From Symsagittifera roscoffensis (Eukaryota > Xenacoelomorpha > Acoela > Convolutidae), in NCBI RefSeq assembly GCF_963678635.1, contig NC_087063.1, forward strand, positions 142,324 through 206,323: DNA of 64,000 bases, read 5' to 3'. Every line of letters starts with the position of its first letter. Within the stretch, counting starts at the first letter, position 1. Under the pieces are notes generated by a model. It was not told the DNA's origin and did no database searches. It saw nothing but the letters and a program-made list of their open reading frames with translations. Shown here one piece after another: positions 25,831 to 39,200 of the stretch. Made by a program: the position numbers and the translations under genes.

Positions 25831-26283
25831 AAATGGTAATTTCCCAATTGGCATATTTCCCAAATGGCATAAAAATGGAAAATTTTCCCAACTGGCATAA
25901 ATTTCAAGTTTTCATTGTAATTTAAACGTTTTCTATCAATTTTAATTCTAACATTTTTTCAGTAACCAAAGCATGTGAACAAGATTTGGAAATAGTTGCT
26001 TCCAAACAAATTTACGCAACAAATTTGTCAAAAAAAATGACCACAAGAAGCCTAATAATAACCGCAAGCTTATGCTTTTTGCTTTTGTTAAAAAATTCTA
26101 CAACTTTTTTAAGATAAAATGTCAATCAGCATTTGAATTGACATTTTGACTTATTTTCTCACATTGTTTACGAAAAAATTGATCTCGATTTTTTCAAAGC
26201 AACTGTTGCATGAAACTTATGCCATTTGGGAAATTTTTCATTCATTATGGCATTTGGGAATTATACCATTTGAGACGTAATCT
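25831..26283. mobile_element. MITE-like inverted-repeat element, copy 2
   Basis: It has the same inverted ends as copy 1, with an additional pair of CCCAAATGGCAT motifs at the left end. It is flanked on both sides by the 1-kb spacer. Confidence 0.6.
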
Positions 26284-27244
26284 TTTGCGACTACGTAAAA
26301 GAGCTAACTTTTTTCCCAAATTTGGATTTTTTTTTTGATAAAATGCTAGTCTCATCATTTTCATAGTTTCAGTCTGTATGACTAGCAATTTCTATGGAAA
26401 AAAATGTCATAATTTTTCGATACTTCTTTTCTGATAATCGATTTGAATAGCATTAGAATTAAAATATCAGCAGCTTTGAACAATCTCAGTAATTGCTAAA
26501 GAGTTTTTCGTTGATTGTATTAAATTGTATGACTAGCGTTCTTCCATTTGCTTCGTTTAAGAAACTGCAAGACTAGCATTTTTTGTTTGAAGTCAACCTT
26601 GGCTGTCAACAGTCAAGTAGTCAATTTTTGATCATTTTTGAAACCTTAATATCCAGCTACTTTTTCACATAGGATGGGCCATTTTTCCTTAGAAGCAGAG
26701 TTTATCGTCCATATGCTTTTTATTTGTTAGCAAAAAAGCTTCCATATTGAAAACTAGTAGCAGAGAATGTTTGGATCGAAAAAACTCAAGAAATAGAAAT
26801 CAAAATAAAGTTGAAGTCAAAAAATAAAAGAAAAAGAAATAAAAGCTTTTAAAAAAAGCATCCTTTTTTTCTGAATTTCTGGCTATATGTTTTATTTAAA
26901 ATGATTGATTTAGTGAAAAGAAAAAAACGAAAGAATGAGACTTAAAAACAGACAAACTATTGTTGAAAGTAAAGTCGAATTGATTTAAGAGGTTCCTCTA
27001 AATTAGTCTGAAAACAGAAAATATTCTGACCAATTTTTCTCAACACCGAGATCATTTTTCCCCTTTTTTTGTTTCAAGAATTGACCAAAAAGATTTTAAT
27101 GCTATACCACTGTTGATCGTTTATATGATAGTACAAGTTTTTCTCTAGGTAGTCAAAATTGACCGAAAAAAAACAGACCCGAATCCAAAGTTTCTTCCTC
27201 TCTTCGAGTCGTTGGAACAATAAATAGAAGTTAAGGCTAGCTTA

Positions 27245-27697
27245 AATTGGTAACTTCCCAAATGGCATAATTCCCAAATGGCATAAAAATGGAAATTTTT
27301 CCCAACTGGCATAAATTTCAAGTTTTCATTGTAATTTAAACGTTTTCTATCAATTCTAATTCTAACATTTTGTCAGTAACGAAAGCATGTGAACAAGATT
27401 TGGAAATAGTTGCTTCCAAACAAATTTACGCAACAAATTTGTCAAAAAAAATTGACCAAAAGAAGCTTATTAATAATCGCAAGCTTATGCTTCTTGCTTT
27501 TGATATAGATTTCTACAACTTTTTCAAGATAAAATGTCAATCAGCATTTGAACTGACATTTTGACTTATTTTCTCACATTGTTTACGAAAAAATTGATCT
27601 CGATTTTTCCAAAGCAACTGTTGCATTAAGTTTATGCCATTTGGGAAATTTTTCATTCATTATGGCATTTGGGAATTACACCATTTGAGACGTAATC
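27245..27697. mobile_element. MITE-like inverted-repeat element, copy 3
   Basis: Almost identical to copy 4. The left end shows CTTCCCAAATGGCATAATTC, which mirrors the right end motif. It is flanked by spacer on both sides. Confidence 0.6.
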
Positions 27698-28660
27698 TTT
27701 TGCGACTACGTAAAAGAGCTAACTTTTTTCCCAAATTTGGATTTTTTTTTTGATAAAATGCTAGTCTCATCATTTTCATAGTTTCAGTCTGTATGACTAG
27801 CAATTTCTATGGAAAAAAATGTCATAATTTTTCGATACTTCTTTTCTGATAATCGATTTGAATAGCATTAGAATTAAAATATCAGCAGCTTTGAACAATC
27901 TCAGTAATTGCTAAAGAGTTTTTCGTTGATTGTATTAAATTGTATGACTAGCGTTCTTCCATTTGCTTCGTTTAAGAAACTGCAAGACTAGCATTTTTTG
28001 TTTGAAGTCAACCTTGGCTGTCAACAGTCAAGTAGTCAATTTTTGATCATTTTTGAAACCTTAATATCCAGCTACTTTTTCACATAGGATGGGCCATTTT
28101 TCCTTAGAAGCAGAGTTTATCGTCCATATGCTTTTTATTTGTTAGCAAAAAAGCTTCCATATTGAAAACTAGTAGCAGAGAATGTTTGGATCGAAAAAAC
28201 TCAAGAAATAGAAATCAAAATAAAGTTGAAGTCAAAAAATAAAAGAAAAAGAAATAAAAGCTTTTAAAAAAAGCATCCTTTTTTTCTGAATTTCTGGCTA
28301 TATGTTTTATTTAAAATGATTGATTTAGTGAAAAGAAAAAAACGAAAGAATGAGACTTAAAAACAGACAAACTATTGTTGAAAGTAAAGTCGAATTGAAT
28401 TAAGAGGTTCCTCTAAATTAGTCTGAAAACAGAAAATATTCTGACCAATTTTTCTCAACACCGAGATCATTTTTCCCCTTTTTTTTGTTTCAAGAATTGA
28501 CCAAAAAGATTTTAATGCTATACCACTGTTGATCGTTTATATGATAGTACAAGTTTTTCTCTAGGTAGTCAAAATTGACCGAAAAAAAACAGACCCGAAT
28601 CCAAAGTTTCTTCCTCTCTTCGAGTCGTTGGAACAATAAATAGAAGTTAAGGCTAGCTTA

Positions 28661-29112
28661 AATTGGTAACTTCCCAAATGGCATAATTCCCAAATGGCAT
28701 AAAAATGGAAATTTTTCCCAACTGGCATAAATTTCAAGTTTTCATTGTAATTTAAACGTTTTCTATCAATTCTAATTCTAACATTTTGTCAGTAACGAAA
28801 GCATGTGAACAAGATTTGGAAATAGTTGCTTCCAAACAAATTTACGCAACAAATTTGTCAAAAAAAATTGACCAAAAGAAGCTTATTAATAATCGCAAGC
28901 TTATGCTTCTTGCTTTTGATATAGATTTCTACAACTTTTTCAAGATAAAATGTCAATCAGCATTTGAACTGACATTTTGACTTATTTTCTCACATTGTTT
29001 ACGAAAAAATTGATCTCGATTTTTCCAAAGCAACTGTTGCATTAAGTTTATGCCATTTGGGAAATTTTTCATTTTTATGCCATTTGGGAATTATGCCATT
29101 TGAGACGTAATC
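28661..29112. mobile_element. MITE-like inverted-repeat element, copy 4
   Basis: The last copy. It ends at GAGACGTAATC, after which the sequence becomes unique, so the tandem array stops exactly at the element end. This supports the element, and not the spacer, as the recombining unit. Confidence 0.6.
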
Positions 29113-30984
29113 GAATTGCTGTTAAAAAGTGAGACATTACTGCTGCTTGCACCCATTGGCTGAGGACAGAGTGGCCAACTTGCATGACCTTTTAACACAA
29201 AGTCTTCGTAGAGTTAAATTCGAACAGAAACCGAACTGTGTTTAGGCTCTAAACAATTCAGAGATGTAACTAATTCATGTGTAACAACTTGAATAGTTTC
29301 ATGGCAGTGACTCTTTAACTCTGAATAGTTCTTCCTTTTCAGCAATGTTTTCAAGTTCAAAGCCGCTTCTCATTTTTAAAACTTCTACTCTGTTACGCAT
29401 TTTGGTGTGAAATAACGTCACTCTTTTTAATCACTTTCTTTTGTTCTTTGTCTTCGAAAAGCCCAAATTTAAACAATCGCTTTAAAAAAGTAACAACGAC
29501 AAAAGAAGGCAGCTTGAAAAGACTGATAGCCCTGTGCGTGGTCTTTGTGTGACGAAACTTCTCATCATCAGATAAATATATATGAACATTAATGTAGATT
29601 ACGACTAAGTTTCATTATGATGAGTAGCTGGTTTGATTGGTTTCAAAGTGGCAACAATACTTTATTACTATTTCATTCGAGTTTCAAGCAAAACTTTCGA
29701 GCAACCTTTTTGAAATTAAACGGTAAAATTACCACAATAGTGAAATTTACTGCCCAAATAATACAATAAGACGCTGAAGCTCCTGCAATTTTCCCGCCTC
29801 AATCTTATTCACTCGACTCAGCAGAAAATTAATTCGAATAACAAAAAAACCACAGCAACTTTTTTCAACGTTGGATAATTTTTAAAAAATGGGATTTTCA
29901 ATTTCATTACGGATGACTTAAGAACAGTTTGTCTTTTTTTATCAAATTGACCAAATTGACTTCCGAGATTGCCAAAGCACCAAAAAGACCCTGTTTTAGC
30001 CAGATTTCCTGCTCCACAGGCAAAATTTGGACCAAAAAATTGCGTTTTTTCGGCGCGCGCTCCCTCCTCAAAACTAGTATAGGGTACGTCACCAAAATGG
30101 ATATCTCAAAATAGTACCAAGGGTCGGCAGGGGGTCAAAACCCTGAAAGGGGGCGTCCGCCCCCCCCCCCCTTAATCCGCGACTGGTCAAGCTGACTAAC
30201 CGAATAATGAGATAACTATGATGTCCAGATGTCCAAAAAAAAACAAATTTGAAAAACTTCAACATTAAATAACTTAATTTCTTTAGAAATGCTGAAAGAA
30301 TGCAATTTATAAATAGATCAACTGTTCATTGTAAATAAGTAATCTGAGCAAGAGCAGTATAACTAGTTGCTGCGCAAATAATTCAGAATATTTGAATGCA
30401 TTTTCGGAAGCCATTTTTCTCCAATAAATGAAAAAATGCGTCTTAAAAGTTTTTTTTTGTTCAGAACTGCAGCTCAATTTTCTATCAAAAAACAATATTT
30501 GGGTGTTAACTTTTTGAATCACAAGTTAAAAAACTGATTTTTCACTTGAGTCATTCTTCGTCAATAAAATTTACACAGAACTGCTCGTATCAGAGCGAGT
30601 TCCCGAATGATTGACTGCGACTTAAAGTATATGGAGTTATGTTCGCTTTGAGTCAATTGATGAATCTTTCAAAAAATTGAAGCAATTGAAAAAAAAATGA
30701 TAGTGAGAAATATTTATAGTTGGCCTGGTTTTTTTCAGACCAATGTTACAAAACTTGGCTGCGTATGGGTATCAATCCGTAAATCTACAGATCGTCAAGC
30801 GAGTATGCAAACCACGCACCTAATACGATTTCTATAAGTAAGTAAAAGTTTTAACGCATAAATTAGGACCAAATAAGGAATTGTCGGAACAAGCAAGGTT
30901 TTGCCCTGATATGCAAGCGCAGACTTGTTGGCGTTTAGCAAAGTATGAAACAGATCAAGTAGCATGCCCCGATTTAATTTGTAA
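29113..30984. other. AT-rich unique region with short element remnants
   Basis: No gene is recognised. A C-rich patch with a 12-C run lies near 30155-30171. Two short stretches resemble 3' ends of the Helentron-like family: 30887-30937 on the + strand (GTCGGAAC, TTGCCCTGATA, CAGACTTGTT), and about 30576-30625 on the - strand (CTGATACGAGCAG in complement). They look like truncated copies in opposite orientation. Confidence 0.45.
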
Positions 30985-32045
30985 CCCGCACCGAAGTTTC
31001 ATGGGTAATAATCGATTATAATGGATTTTCGTTGAGTAAAATGTTGTCTATATAATCGATTATCATGTCAAATTTAGACCACATAATCGATTTTTAATCG
31101 ATTATAATCGATTATTTTGGAAAAATTTAAATCCATTATAATCCATTAAAATCGATTATAATCCATTTTTATTTTCAATATGATGGATTATTTTTTGTAC
31201 ATAAAATCCATGAAAATTTTGTAAGTTTTGTTAGACTCTAATTTTTGCAACTTTCTGCAAAACTCGAACGAACATGTTCATCCAGGGGCGGCCAATATAC
31301 CCAGAAACAGCATTTGTGACCAGCTCCTCACGTCAACCCCTATCCCCGTCCCGATGTATCCCCCCCCCCCGCGTACCCCCCCCCCCAAGTATCCCCCTAA
31401 GTATCCACCCCCCCCCCCCCCCCAGTATCCACCCTCCCCAAGTATCCACCCCACCCCCCCCCCCCCCCCACCAAGTATCCACTACCCCCCCAAGTATCCA
31501 CTACCCCCCCCCCCCCACGTACCCCCATCCCCTCCACGTACCCCCAACCACGACGTACCCCCCTCTCTCTCTCTCTAGTTAGGGGACATCTAACTGTAGT
31601 ACGAGTAAGCGTGCGGGGGGAGGGGGGTAGTTGGTGTAACTTTTTGTTAATTCTAGAGGTAACTTATTGTTCTAGAGGTAACTTTTTGTAATTTCTCATA
31701 ACTCGATTGAAAATAGGAAACAATGAAATTAAGCGAGAGAAAAAAAACTAACTTAAGTGTAACAAAATTATGAAAAAACGAAAACAACCCACAAAAAGAT
31801 TTGAATAAATAGATTATAATCCATTATAATCGATTAAAATTGATTATTTTTCTTTTTATATTTTTTTTTGAAAATAATCGATTATAATCGATTATAATCG
31901 ATTATATTGGGTTTTTGTTGCTTAAAAAGTATTATCATTATAATCCATTTTCAATCGATTATAATCGATTATTTTTGTTATTTTGTAGAGACTGACAATG
32001 AAAATCCAATATAATCGATTATTATCCATGAAACTTCAGTGCGGG
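30985..32045. mobile_element. Foldback DNA element with TIRs and ATAATCGATTAT palindromes
   Basis: The left end (CCCGCACCGAAGTTTCATGG, continuing TAATAATCGATT) and the right end (AATCGATTATTATCC, then ATGAAACTTCAGTGCGGG) are inverted copies over about 33 bp with a few mismatches. Between them, at roughly 31005-31200 and 31810-32035, lie many repeats of the self-complementary word ATAATCGATTAT and its ATAATCCATTAT variant. The centre (about 31350-31580) is a C-rich repeat. No transposase is present, so this is a non-autonomous or foldback element. Target duplication is at most an AA dinucleotide. Confidence 0.75.
31350..31578. repeat. C-rich minisatellite (CCCCCAAGTATCCAC-type)
   Basis: Runs of 6-14 C alternate with AAGTATCCA or ACGTACC. 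The complementary strand is G-rich and could form quadruplexes. Two overlapping 100-codon proline-rich frames here are products of the repeat and not genes. It ends with a short CT repeat. Confidence 0.85.
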
Positions 32046-33792
32046 AACGATTTTTAAGAGGGATTACATCTGAGCTGACGCCTTAAAAGCACAAAAGTTA
32101 TAGCAAATTAATGGCTTTTTCAGTTTTTTTTTGAAATTCGTTTGATGAAAAACTATTGAAAATAAATTTTCATGTTATAAACTGCAACAAACGCGTCAGC
32201 GTGAACAGGTGAACAACTTTACTGCAACTTTTGTCATATGCAAAATGCCGAGTTGAACATTTTTGAAAAAAAAAATCTTATTATTTTACAAGAGGGTGGG
32301 AAACTCGAAAAGAGCCGCGTTAGTTGTCTCAAACTTGCAACAATTTGATAAATTTCGAACACAATTACTTGACCAAAAACAATTACACGTGAAATACTTT
32401 ATAATATTTGAGCTCAGGGTATCAATATTTTTTGGCTGATATAAAGATTCCGTCTAAAATTGTTAGTTAAAAAGTGGAAAATTGTCTGGAGAAAAAACTT
32501 GCAGAAAAATTTTGTCATTTTCCTAAAAAGTCGGAAGAATAACAAAATTGATGAAGGTACGCCACTTGTGCAACCATTTGAACTTATGCTGAGAAGAAAA
32601 TTGACCAACGTATGATGCAGGAGAGTTTTGCGCAAAAACAACTGTACGAGCTGTTCGTTGTTGCGACTTTGGAAGAAGGATTAAATATTTGGGGGGGGGG
32701 GGGGGGGTTGTTTTTATTCGGCCCAATTTTTAGCGCGTTTGGGTGATCGATCCCCGATCTTACATACACCTTTATGTTAGAGGGACTGTTCGTTCTCGCT
32801 GCACCGAGTCTATCTAAACTACTCGTTTTTAACTTGATGCTGAAAGTGTAACGCGAGTAGTTACGTGTCGTTTCCTGGTCCCAGAAGGTCCGAGAGACAG
32901 CCTGATTTTTCAAACTTGGGATCTAGAATGGTCGGCGGCAGACCAAACTGATCAAACTCATGAGACGATCAGAGTAATTCACATGTGCTCAATTAAATTA
33001 GTCTGAAAAGAGAGGCCATTTCAGAAGTACTTCTATAGATGTGTCAATTCAACCCATGTTTGTTCATACCAACACTCCATTTCTCACCACTGTTTGTTCT
33101 TTGAGAAAGAGAGCAAAAAAGGAAATGAAAAGTAACATTTTGCTTACTTTTACTGAAATTTAAGTTAACTTAATGCAAATTTTGTTTTCTCTACTTTTCA
33201 CGTCAGTTGATCTAAGAATGCATAAACTGATTTGAACGGATATCGTAATATAAGATTAAGACTTTTTGCAAAACTACATTCACGAAATTCACGGCTAGTT
33301 GCATACTTTTTTTCATTACTGATTACTTTTTTGCAAGAGGAAAAAATTAATTGCAAATTAATTTTTTGCGTTCATAATTTTGCACATCTGCGATTAAAAT
33401 TTGGGAAGCTGGAATTAAAAATTAGATGCACATATTTTTCGATTTGATCCTTTTTAAGACGGAGACGATTGAAATCTAATCAGATTAATTTAATTTGCGC
33501 TTCTTTTCTGTTCAAAGCGTATCTTCTGGTAAGCACTTGAATGCTATTTTCCAGCCATTCTTCTTTTATAATTTCCCTTTTGCAGTTTTCACTTTAACTT
33601 TAACTGTTAAGTTAGGCTACTGATTTAAGTGTTTATCACAGGAAGTTCCCGCAAATACGTAAAAAAGTTCAATGAAATTTGCTCAGGTAGTGGTTTTTCA
33701 GGGTAAAATGAGGGATATTAGTTTTTTTTGGGTCATCTTGTATCTAATGTTTTGGGGCTAAAAAGTATGGGCAAGGTTGGGTGGGCTGTTGA

Positions 33793-33817
33793 GGGGGGTG
33801 GGGGTGGGGTGGGGTGG
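33793..33817 (+). other. Potential G-quadruplex tract
   Basis: Four runs of three or more G separated by single T or TG (GGGGGGTGGGGGTGGGG and onward) meet the usual quadruplex pattern. No promoter or gene is visible next to it. Confidence 0.6.
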
Positions 33818-35050
33818 TTACGGGTAAGTAAATTAGAGCAGGGTGAAAGAAGGGAAGATGAGACAACCTGCGACCCTCCTTGGGCCAGTGCAGGCGGGGG
33901 CGAATTGAAGTGACTTCTGGGCAGCGATGGAAAATGGGAAGCAGCATTGTTGTTTGGCATCGATTTTGGAGTAGCCTTGGGGAAAATAAAGTGCTTTAGA
34001 ATGCTTTTAATTAAATTACTTCCTTAATGAGTTCGCATTAAAAGCCATGGTCTCAAAAATCCCCCCTCGGGTCAAAAATGCCCATTGGTAGTAGAATATA
34101 ACAGTGCAGTATAACATTCAATCTCTTCGTGGCCGTTCGTTGGTCGGTGTTCTTTTTATGTATTAGAAATGGAGAAGAAAGGAGAAGAATTATGATGACA
34201 ATTCTGAAGCAAATCACCAAAAGGATTGCAGCTGAAAATTCCAGTCCAGAAATTGCTCTGGGGCTTTTTTGGACGCAACTTCAATTTCTTTTTCATTTTT
34301 CCACGGGTGGTAAATTTCATGGGGCGCCTGATCTCTTCAGAGCATGACGTTAACTTGCCATCAATTGGCTTCATAGAGTCTCATCTCAGACCACCCAATT
34401 TAATATCATTAATTCGCCTTTTTTCAAATTCTCCCTTTCTCAAAATAATTTGCCAGGAAGACTGAATGAATTTGGAAATACGACAACGGGACAACTTTTT
34501 ATACTGGACCCAAATTTGCGTGCATATTTTTTTACAAACTTCATTGGAGCATAAGTAGCAAAAAGTTTAAATTAAAATGTCAAAGTTTATTAGTTTTTTT
34601 TCAAAGATTCGAAAAGGTTCGAGAAAAGGTTCGCTTTGCCTATTTTAAATTTGAATGTTGAACATTCAGATGAATTCTAATTGTCTTTAAGTATTTTGGT
34701 TACTGTATATTCCTGGGAAATGCTTTGGACAATTTGCCCGAAGCACAAAACAAACAATTAAGATTACATTCATCATAAGCCGATAAAATTTCTCTTTGCA
34801 AAAAAAAACAGTATAGATAGAAAGCCGCTTTATAACTGTTATAGGCTACAAAAACAAACAAATTAATACCTGGACAGTTTAGTTTGCGAACTCTGGCTGG
34901 AAGCACTACGGATAAGTAAGTTAAAATTTACTGCACTTTTTTTCTAATTTATAAAAAAAAAACAATTTGACTCAACTAATTTTTTTGTTGTTCCTACCAT
35001 TAAAAAAGCGGAGGAAAGTTGTATAGTTTTTTTGTTTTTCTTTCCACGCA

Positions 35051-35235
35051 TAATCAGCTACCACAAAGAATCATCGGAACGGGTCGAGTGATGTATCTTA
35101 CCTTTCCTTTCCGTCGGAATTCGAACAACATGAAAAACACTTTCTAAAAGTTTTCTCAGTGTTCTGAAAAAAGAGTCTGAAATTTTTGACTTTTGGTCTA
35201 CTTTTGAGCAAATAGAGTGAGCGAGCTGGCTTATT
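35051..35235 (+). repeat. Dispersed repeat family, copy 2
   Basis: TAATCAGCTACCACAAAGAA and ATCATCGGAACGGGTCGAGT match the core of the family seen at 20836 and 62560. Later parts (TTTGGTCTACTTTTGAGCAA) resemble the 62560 copy. Confidence 0.5.
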
Positions 35236-35249
35236 TGGTTTTCAATCAA

Positions 35250-35480
35250 AAACAATTAGCACAAAAAATCATCAGAAGGTATTTAAAGATATATCATATC
35301 AAAACCGTTTCAGTCGTGATACGAATGTGTTGAGATTCAAAGAAATGTGTTCAAAATACTGGTTCAAAATAAGAGCAGGCTTTTTATAGAAGGATAAACC
35401 GTGATGAGTCGTAAACTTTTAGTTTCAAATATGAAAAAACATCACAGTCGTTTTATCGCCATATCGAGAATAAATAACTT
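35250..35480 (+). repeat. Dispersed repeat family, copy 3
   Basis: It begins CAATTAGCACAAAAAATCAT and continues with ATATATCATATCAAAACCG and TTTCAGTCGTGATACGAA, close to the 62560 copy. It is arranged head to tail with copy 2. Confidence 0.5.
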
Positions 35481-36284
35481 TTGCTTGATTTCCACACAAT
35501 AAATAGCTTGATTTTCACACAATTTTTCATTTTTTCCTCTTGAAATTTTTGACAGAAACGGTAGTTCATTTTGACAATTTACTATGACTGTTAAATACGC
35601 CTAATTTTAGCCTTTTCTTCAGATACTTTTATTACACCACGCTTAAAATCGACACTATTTTGAAAGAAAATTTACACAGTTTTTTAACAAAAGATGGTTA
35701 AAACATTCTTGCAAAACAACCGGCCATCTTTGTGACGATGGAGACGACATTATCATAAATTGAATGTGGTGATGATATAACAGAGGTGTCCTCAAAGACC
35801 CATTTAACAGGGATTTTAAGGAGAGCCCAACAGTGGTGACCTGAAAGAACACTGAAGCCGGTAGGGGAATCAACCTAGCCATAGAGAGCGTAGCCTAACA
35901 AAGGAGGAGAACAACCGAGCACACAGGACGACGTCACAAAAACACCTTGTGAGAAACAGAAGAAACAGAAGAATCAAAGCAAATTCAAAAATAATCGACA
36001 GGAACTCTGAAGGAGGCGACGAACAGGCCAAAAACGTCACGCCACTGGAGCAGAAGGGAAAAGATACAAAAAGTAAAAAAGCGATTCAGAAACTTATGAC
36101 ATATAAATAAAATGAGAAAGAAATGGAAAAGATGAAATGACTCATCATGAACGAAGCTCAGTAGGGACATACAAAAGACAGTGAAGAGAACTTGGTTCAA
36201 GGATAGCTTGCAGCAGATTTCTTCAGACGAAGAGTCCATATCTGAGGACGCAACAATCAGACAACAACAAAAACCACTATTCTA

Positions 36285-39200
36285 ATCAGTGGCGGAACAT
36301 TTACCTAAGAAACAGCCGACATGATACCGGGATCCGGAGAAATACTCTGTGAAATCAGTGGCGGAACATTTACCTAAGAAACAGCCGACATGATACCGGG
36401 ATCCGGAGAAATACTCTGTGAAATCAGTGGCGGAACATTTACCTAAGAAACAGCCGACATGATACCGAGATCCGGAGAAATACTCTGTGAAATCAGTGGC
36501 GGAACATTTACCTACAAAAACAGCCGACATGATACCGAGATCCGGAGAAATACTCTGTGAAATCAGTGGCGGGCATTTACCTAAGAAACAGCCGACATGA
36601 TACCGGGATCCGCAGAAATACTCTGTGAAATCAGTGGCGGAACATTTACCTAAGAAACAGCCGACATGATACCGGGATCCGGAGAAATACTCTGTGAAAT
36701 CAGTGGCGGAACATTTACCTAAGAAACAGCCGACATGAAACCGGGATCCGGAGAAATACTCTGTGAAATCAGTGGCGGAACATTTACCTAAGAAACAGCC
36801 GACATGATACCGGGATCCGGAGAAATACTCTGTGAAATCAGTGGCGGAACATTTACCTAAGAAACAGCCGACATGATACCGGGATCCGGAGAAATACTCT
36901 GTGAAATCAGTGGCGGAACATTTACCTAAGAAACAGCCGACATGATACCGGGATCCGGAGAAATACTCTGTGAAATCAGTGGCGGAACAATTACCTAAGA
37001 AACAGCCGACATGATACCGGGATCCGGAGAAAAACTCTGTGAAATCAGTGGCGGAACATTTACCTAAGAAACAGCCGACATGATACCGGGATCCGGAGAA
37101 ATACTCTGTGAAATCAGTGGCGGAACATTTACCTAAGAAACAGCCGACATGATACCGGGATCCGGAGAAATACTCTGTGAAATCAGTGGCGGAACAATTA
37201 CCTAAGAAACAGCCGACATGATACCGGGATCCGGAGAAATACTCTGTGAAATCAGTGGCGGAACATTTACCTAAGAAACAGCCGACATGATACCGGAATC
37301 CGGAGAAATACTCTGTGAAATCAGTGGCGGAACATTTACCTAAGAAACAGCCGACATGATACCGGGATCCTGAGAAATACTCTGTAAAATCAGTGGCGGA
37401 ACATTTACCTAAGAAACAGCCGACATGATACCGGGATCCGGAGAAATACTCTGTGAAATCAGTGGCGGAACATTTACCTAAGAAACAGCCGACATGATAC
37501 CAGGATTCGGAGAAATACTCCGTGAAATCAGTGGCGGAACATTTACCTAAGAAACAGCCGACATGATACCGGGATCCGGAGAAAGACTCTGTGAAATCAG
37601 TGGCGGAACATTTACCTAAGAAACAGCCGACATGATACCGGGATCCGGAGAAATACTCTGTGAAATCAGTGGCGGACTATTTACCTAAGAAACATCCGAC
37701 ATGATACCGGGATCCGGAGAAATACTCTGTGAAATCAGTGGCGGAACATTTACCTAAGAAACAGCCGACATGATACCGGGATCCGGAGAAATACTCTGTG
37801 AAATCAGTGGCGGAACATTTACCTAAGAAACAGCCGACATGAAACCGGGATCCGGAGAAATACTCTGTGAAATCAGTGGCGGAACATTTACCTAAGAAAC
37901 AGCCGACATCATACCGGGATCCGGAGAAATACTCTGTGAAATCAGTGGCGGAACATTTACCTAAGAAACAGCCGACATGATACCGGGATCCGGAGAAATA
38001 CTCTGTGAAATCAGTGGCGGAACATTTACCTGAGAAACAGCCGACATGATACCGGGATCCGGAGAAATACTCTGTGAAATCAGTGGCGGAACATTTACCT
38101 AAGAAACAGCCGACATGATACCGGGATCCGGAGAAATACTCTGTGAAATCAGTGGCGGAACATTTACCTAAGAAACAGCCGACATGATACCGGGATCCGG
38201 AGAAATACTCTGTGAAATCAGTGGCGGAACAATTACCTAAGAAACAGCCGACATGATACCGGGATCCGGAGAAATACTCTGTGAAATCAGTGGCGGACTA
38301 TTTACCTAAGAAACAGCCGACATGATACCGGGATCCGGAGAAATACTCTGTGAAATCAGTGGCGGAACATTTACCTAAGAAACAGCCGACATGATACCGG
38401 GATCCGGAGAAATACTCTGTGAAATCAGTGGCGGAACATTTACCTAAGAAACAGCCGTCATGAAACCGGGATCCGGAGAAATACTCTGTGAAATCAGTGG
38501 CGGAACATTTACCTAAGAAACAGCCGACATCATACCGGGATCCGGAGAAATACTCTGTGAAATCAGTGGCGGAACATTTACCTAAGAAACAGCCGACATG
38601 ATACCGGGATCCGGAGAAATACTCTGTGAAATCAGTGGCGGAACATTTACCTAAGAAACAGCCGACATGATACCGGGATCCGGAGAAATACTCTGTGAAA
38701 TCAGTGGCGGAACATTTACCTGAGAATCAGCCGACATGATACCGGGATCCGGAGAAATACTCTGTGAAATCAGTGGCGGAACATTTACCTAAGAAACAGC
38801 CGACATGATACCGGGATCCGGAGAAATACTCTGTGAAATCAGTGGCGGAACAATTACCTAAGAAACAGCCGACATGATACCAGGTTCCGGAGAAATACTC
38901 TGTGAAATCAGTGGCGGAACGTTTACCTAAGAAACAGCCGACATGATACCGGAATCCGGAGAAATACTCTGTGAAATCAGTGGCGGAACATTTACCTAAG
39001 AAACAGCCGACATGATACCGGGATCCGGAGAAATACTCTGTAAAATCAGTGGCGGAACATTTACCTAAGAAACAGCCGACATGATACCGGGATCCGGAGA
39101 AATACTCTGTGAAATCAGTGGCGGAACATTTACCTAAGAAACAGCCGACATGATACCAGGATTCGGAGAAATACTCCGTGAAATCAGCGGCGGAAAATTT

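Larger units (their letters stand above)
24461..29112. repeat. 1.4-kb tandem array: four inverted-repeat elements and three spacers
   Basis: A unit of about 1370-1416 bp repeats in direct orientation. The shared start GGTAAC/T-TTCCCAA lies at 24465, 25835, 27249 and 28665. Each unit holds a ~410-450 bp element with inverted ends and a ~0.97-kb spacer starting CTTTTGCGACTACGTAAAAG. The spacer occurs three times and the element four times, so the array begins and ends with the element. Units three and four are nearly identical (offset 1416 bp), while the first is more diverged and shorter, which suggests recent amplification at the right side. A 64-codon frame repeated at 27370 and 28786 lacks an ATG and is part of the element. 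Confidence 0.92.
32046..36284. other. Mostly AT-rich unique region, no gene recognised
   Basis: About 4.2 kb without a convincing exon. Items inside it are a 15-G run at about 32692-32707, a G-rich tract near 33793 and dispersed repeat copies near 35051 and 35250. A less AT-rich patch lies near 33830-33920. Its open frames on both strands are proline- or glycine-rich and match no family I know. From about 35880 the + strand is purine-rich up to the start of the 69-bp minisatellite. Confidence 0.45.

Noticed and set aside
31228-31582. Proline-rich open frames of about 100 codons
   Set aside because: Generated by the C-rich minisatellite core of the foldback element.
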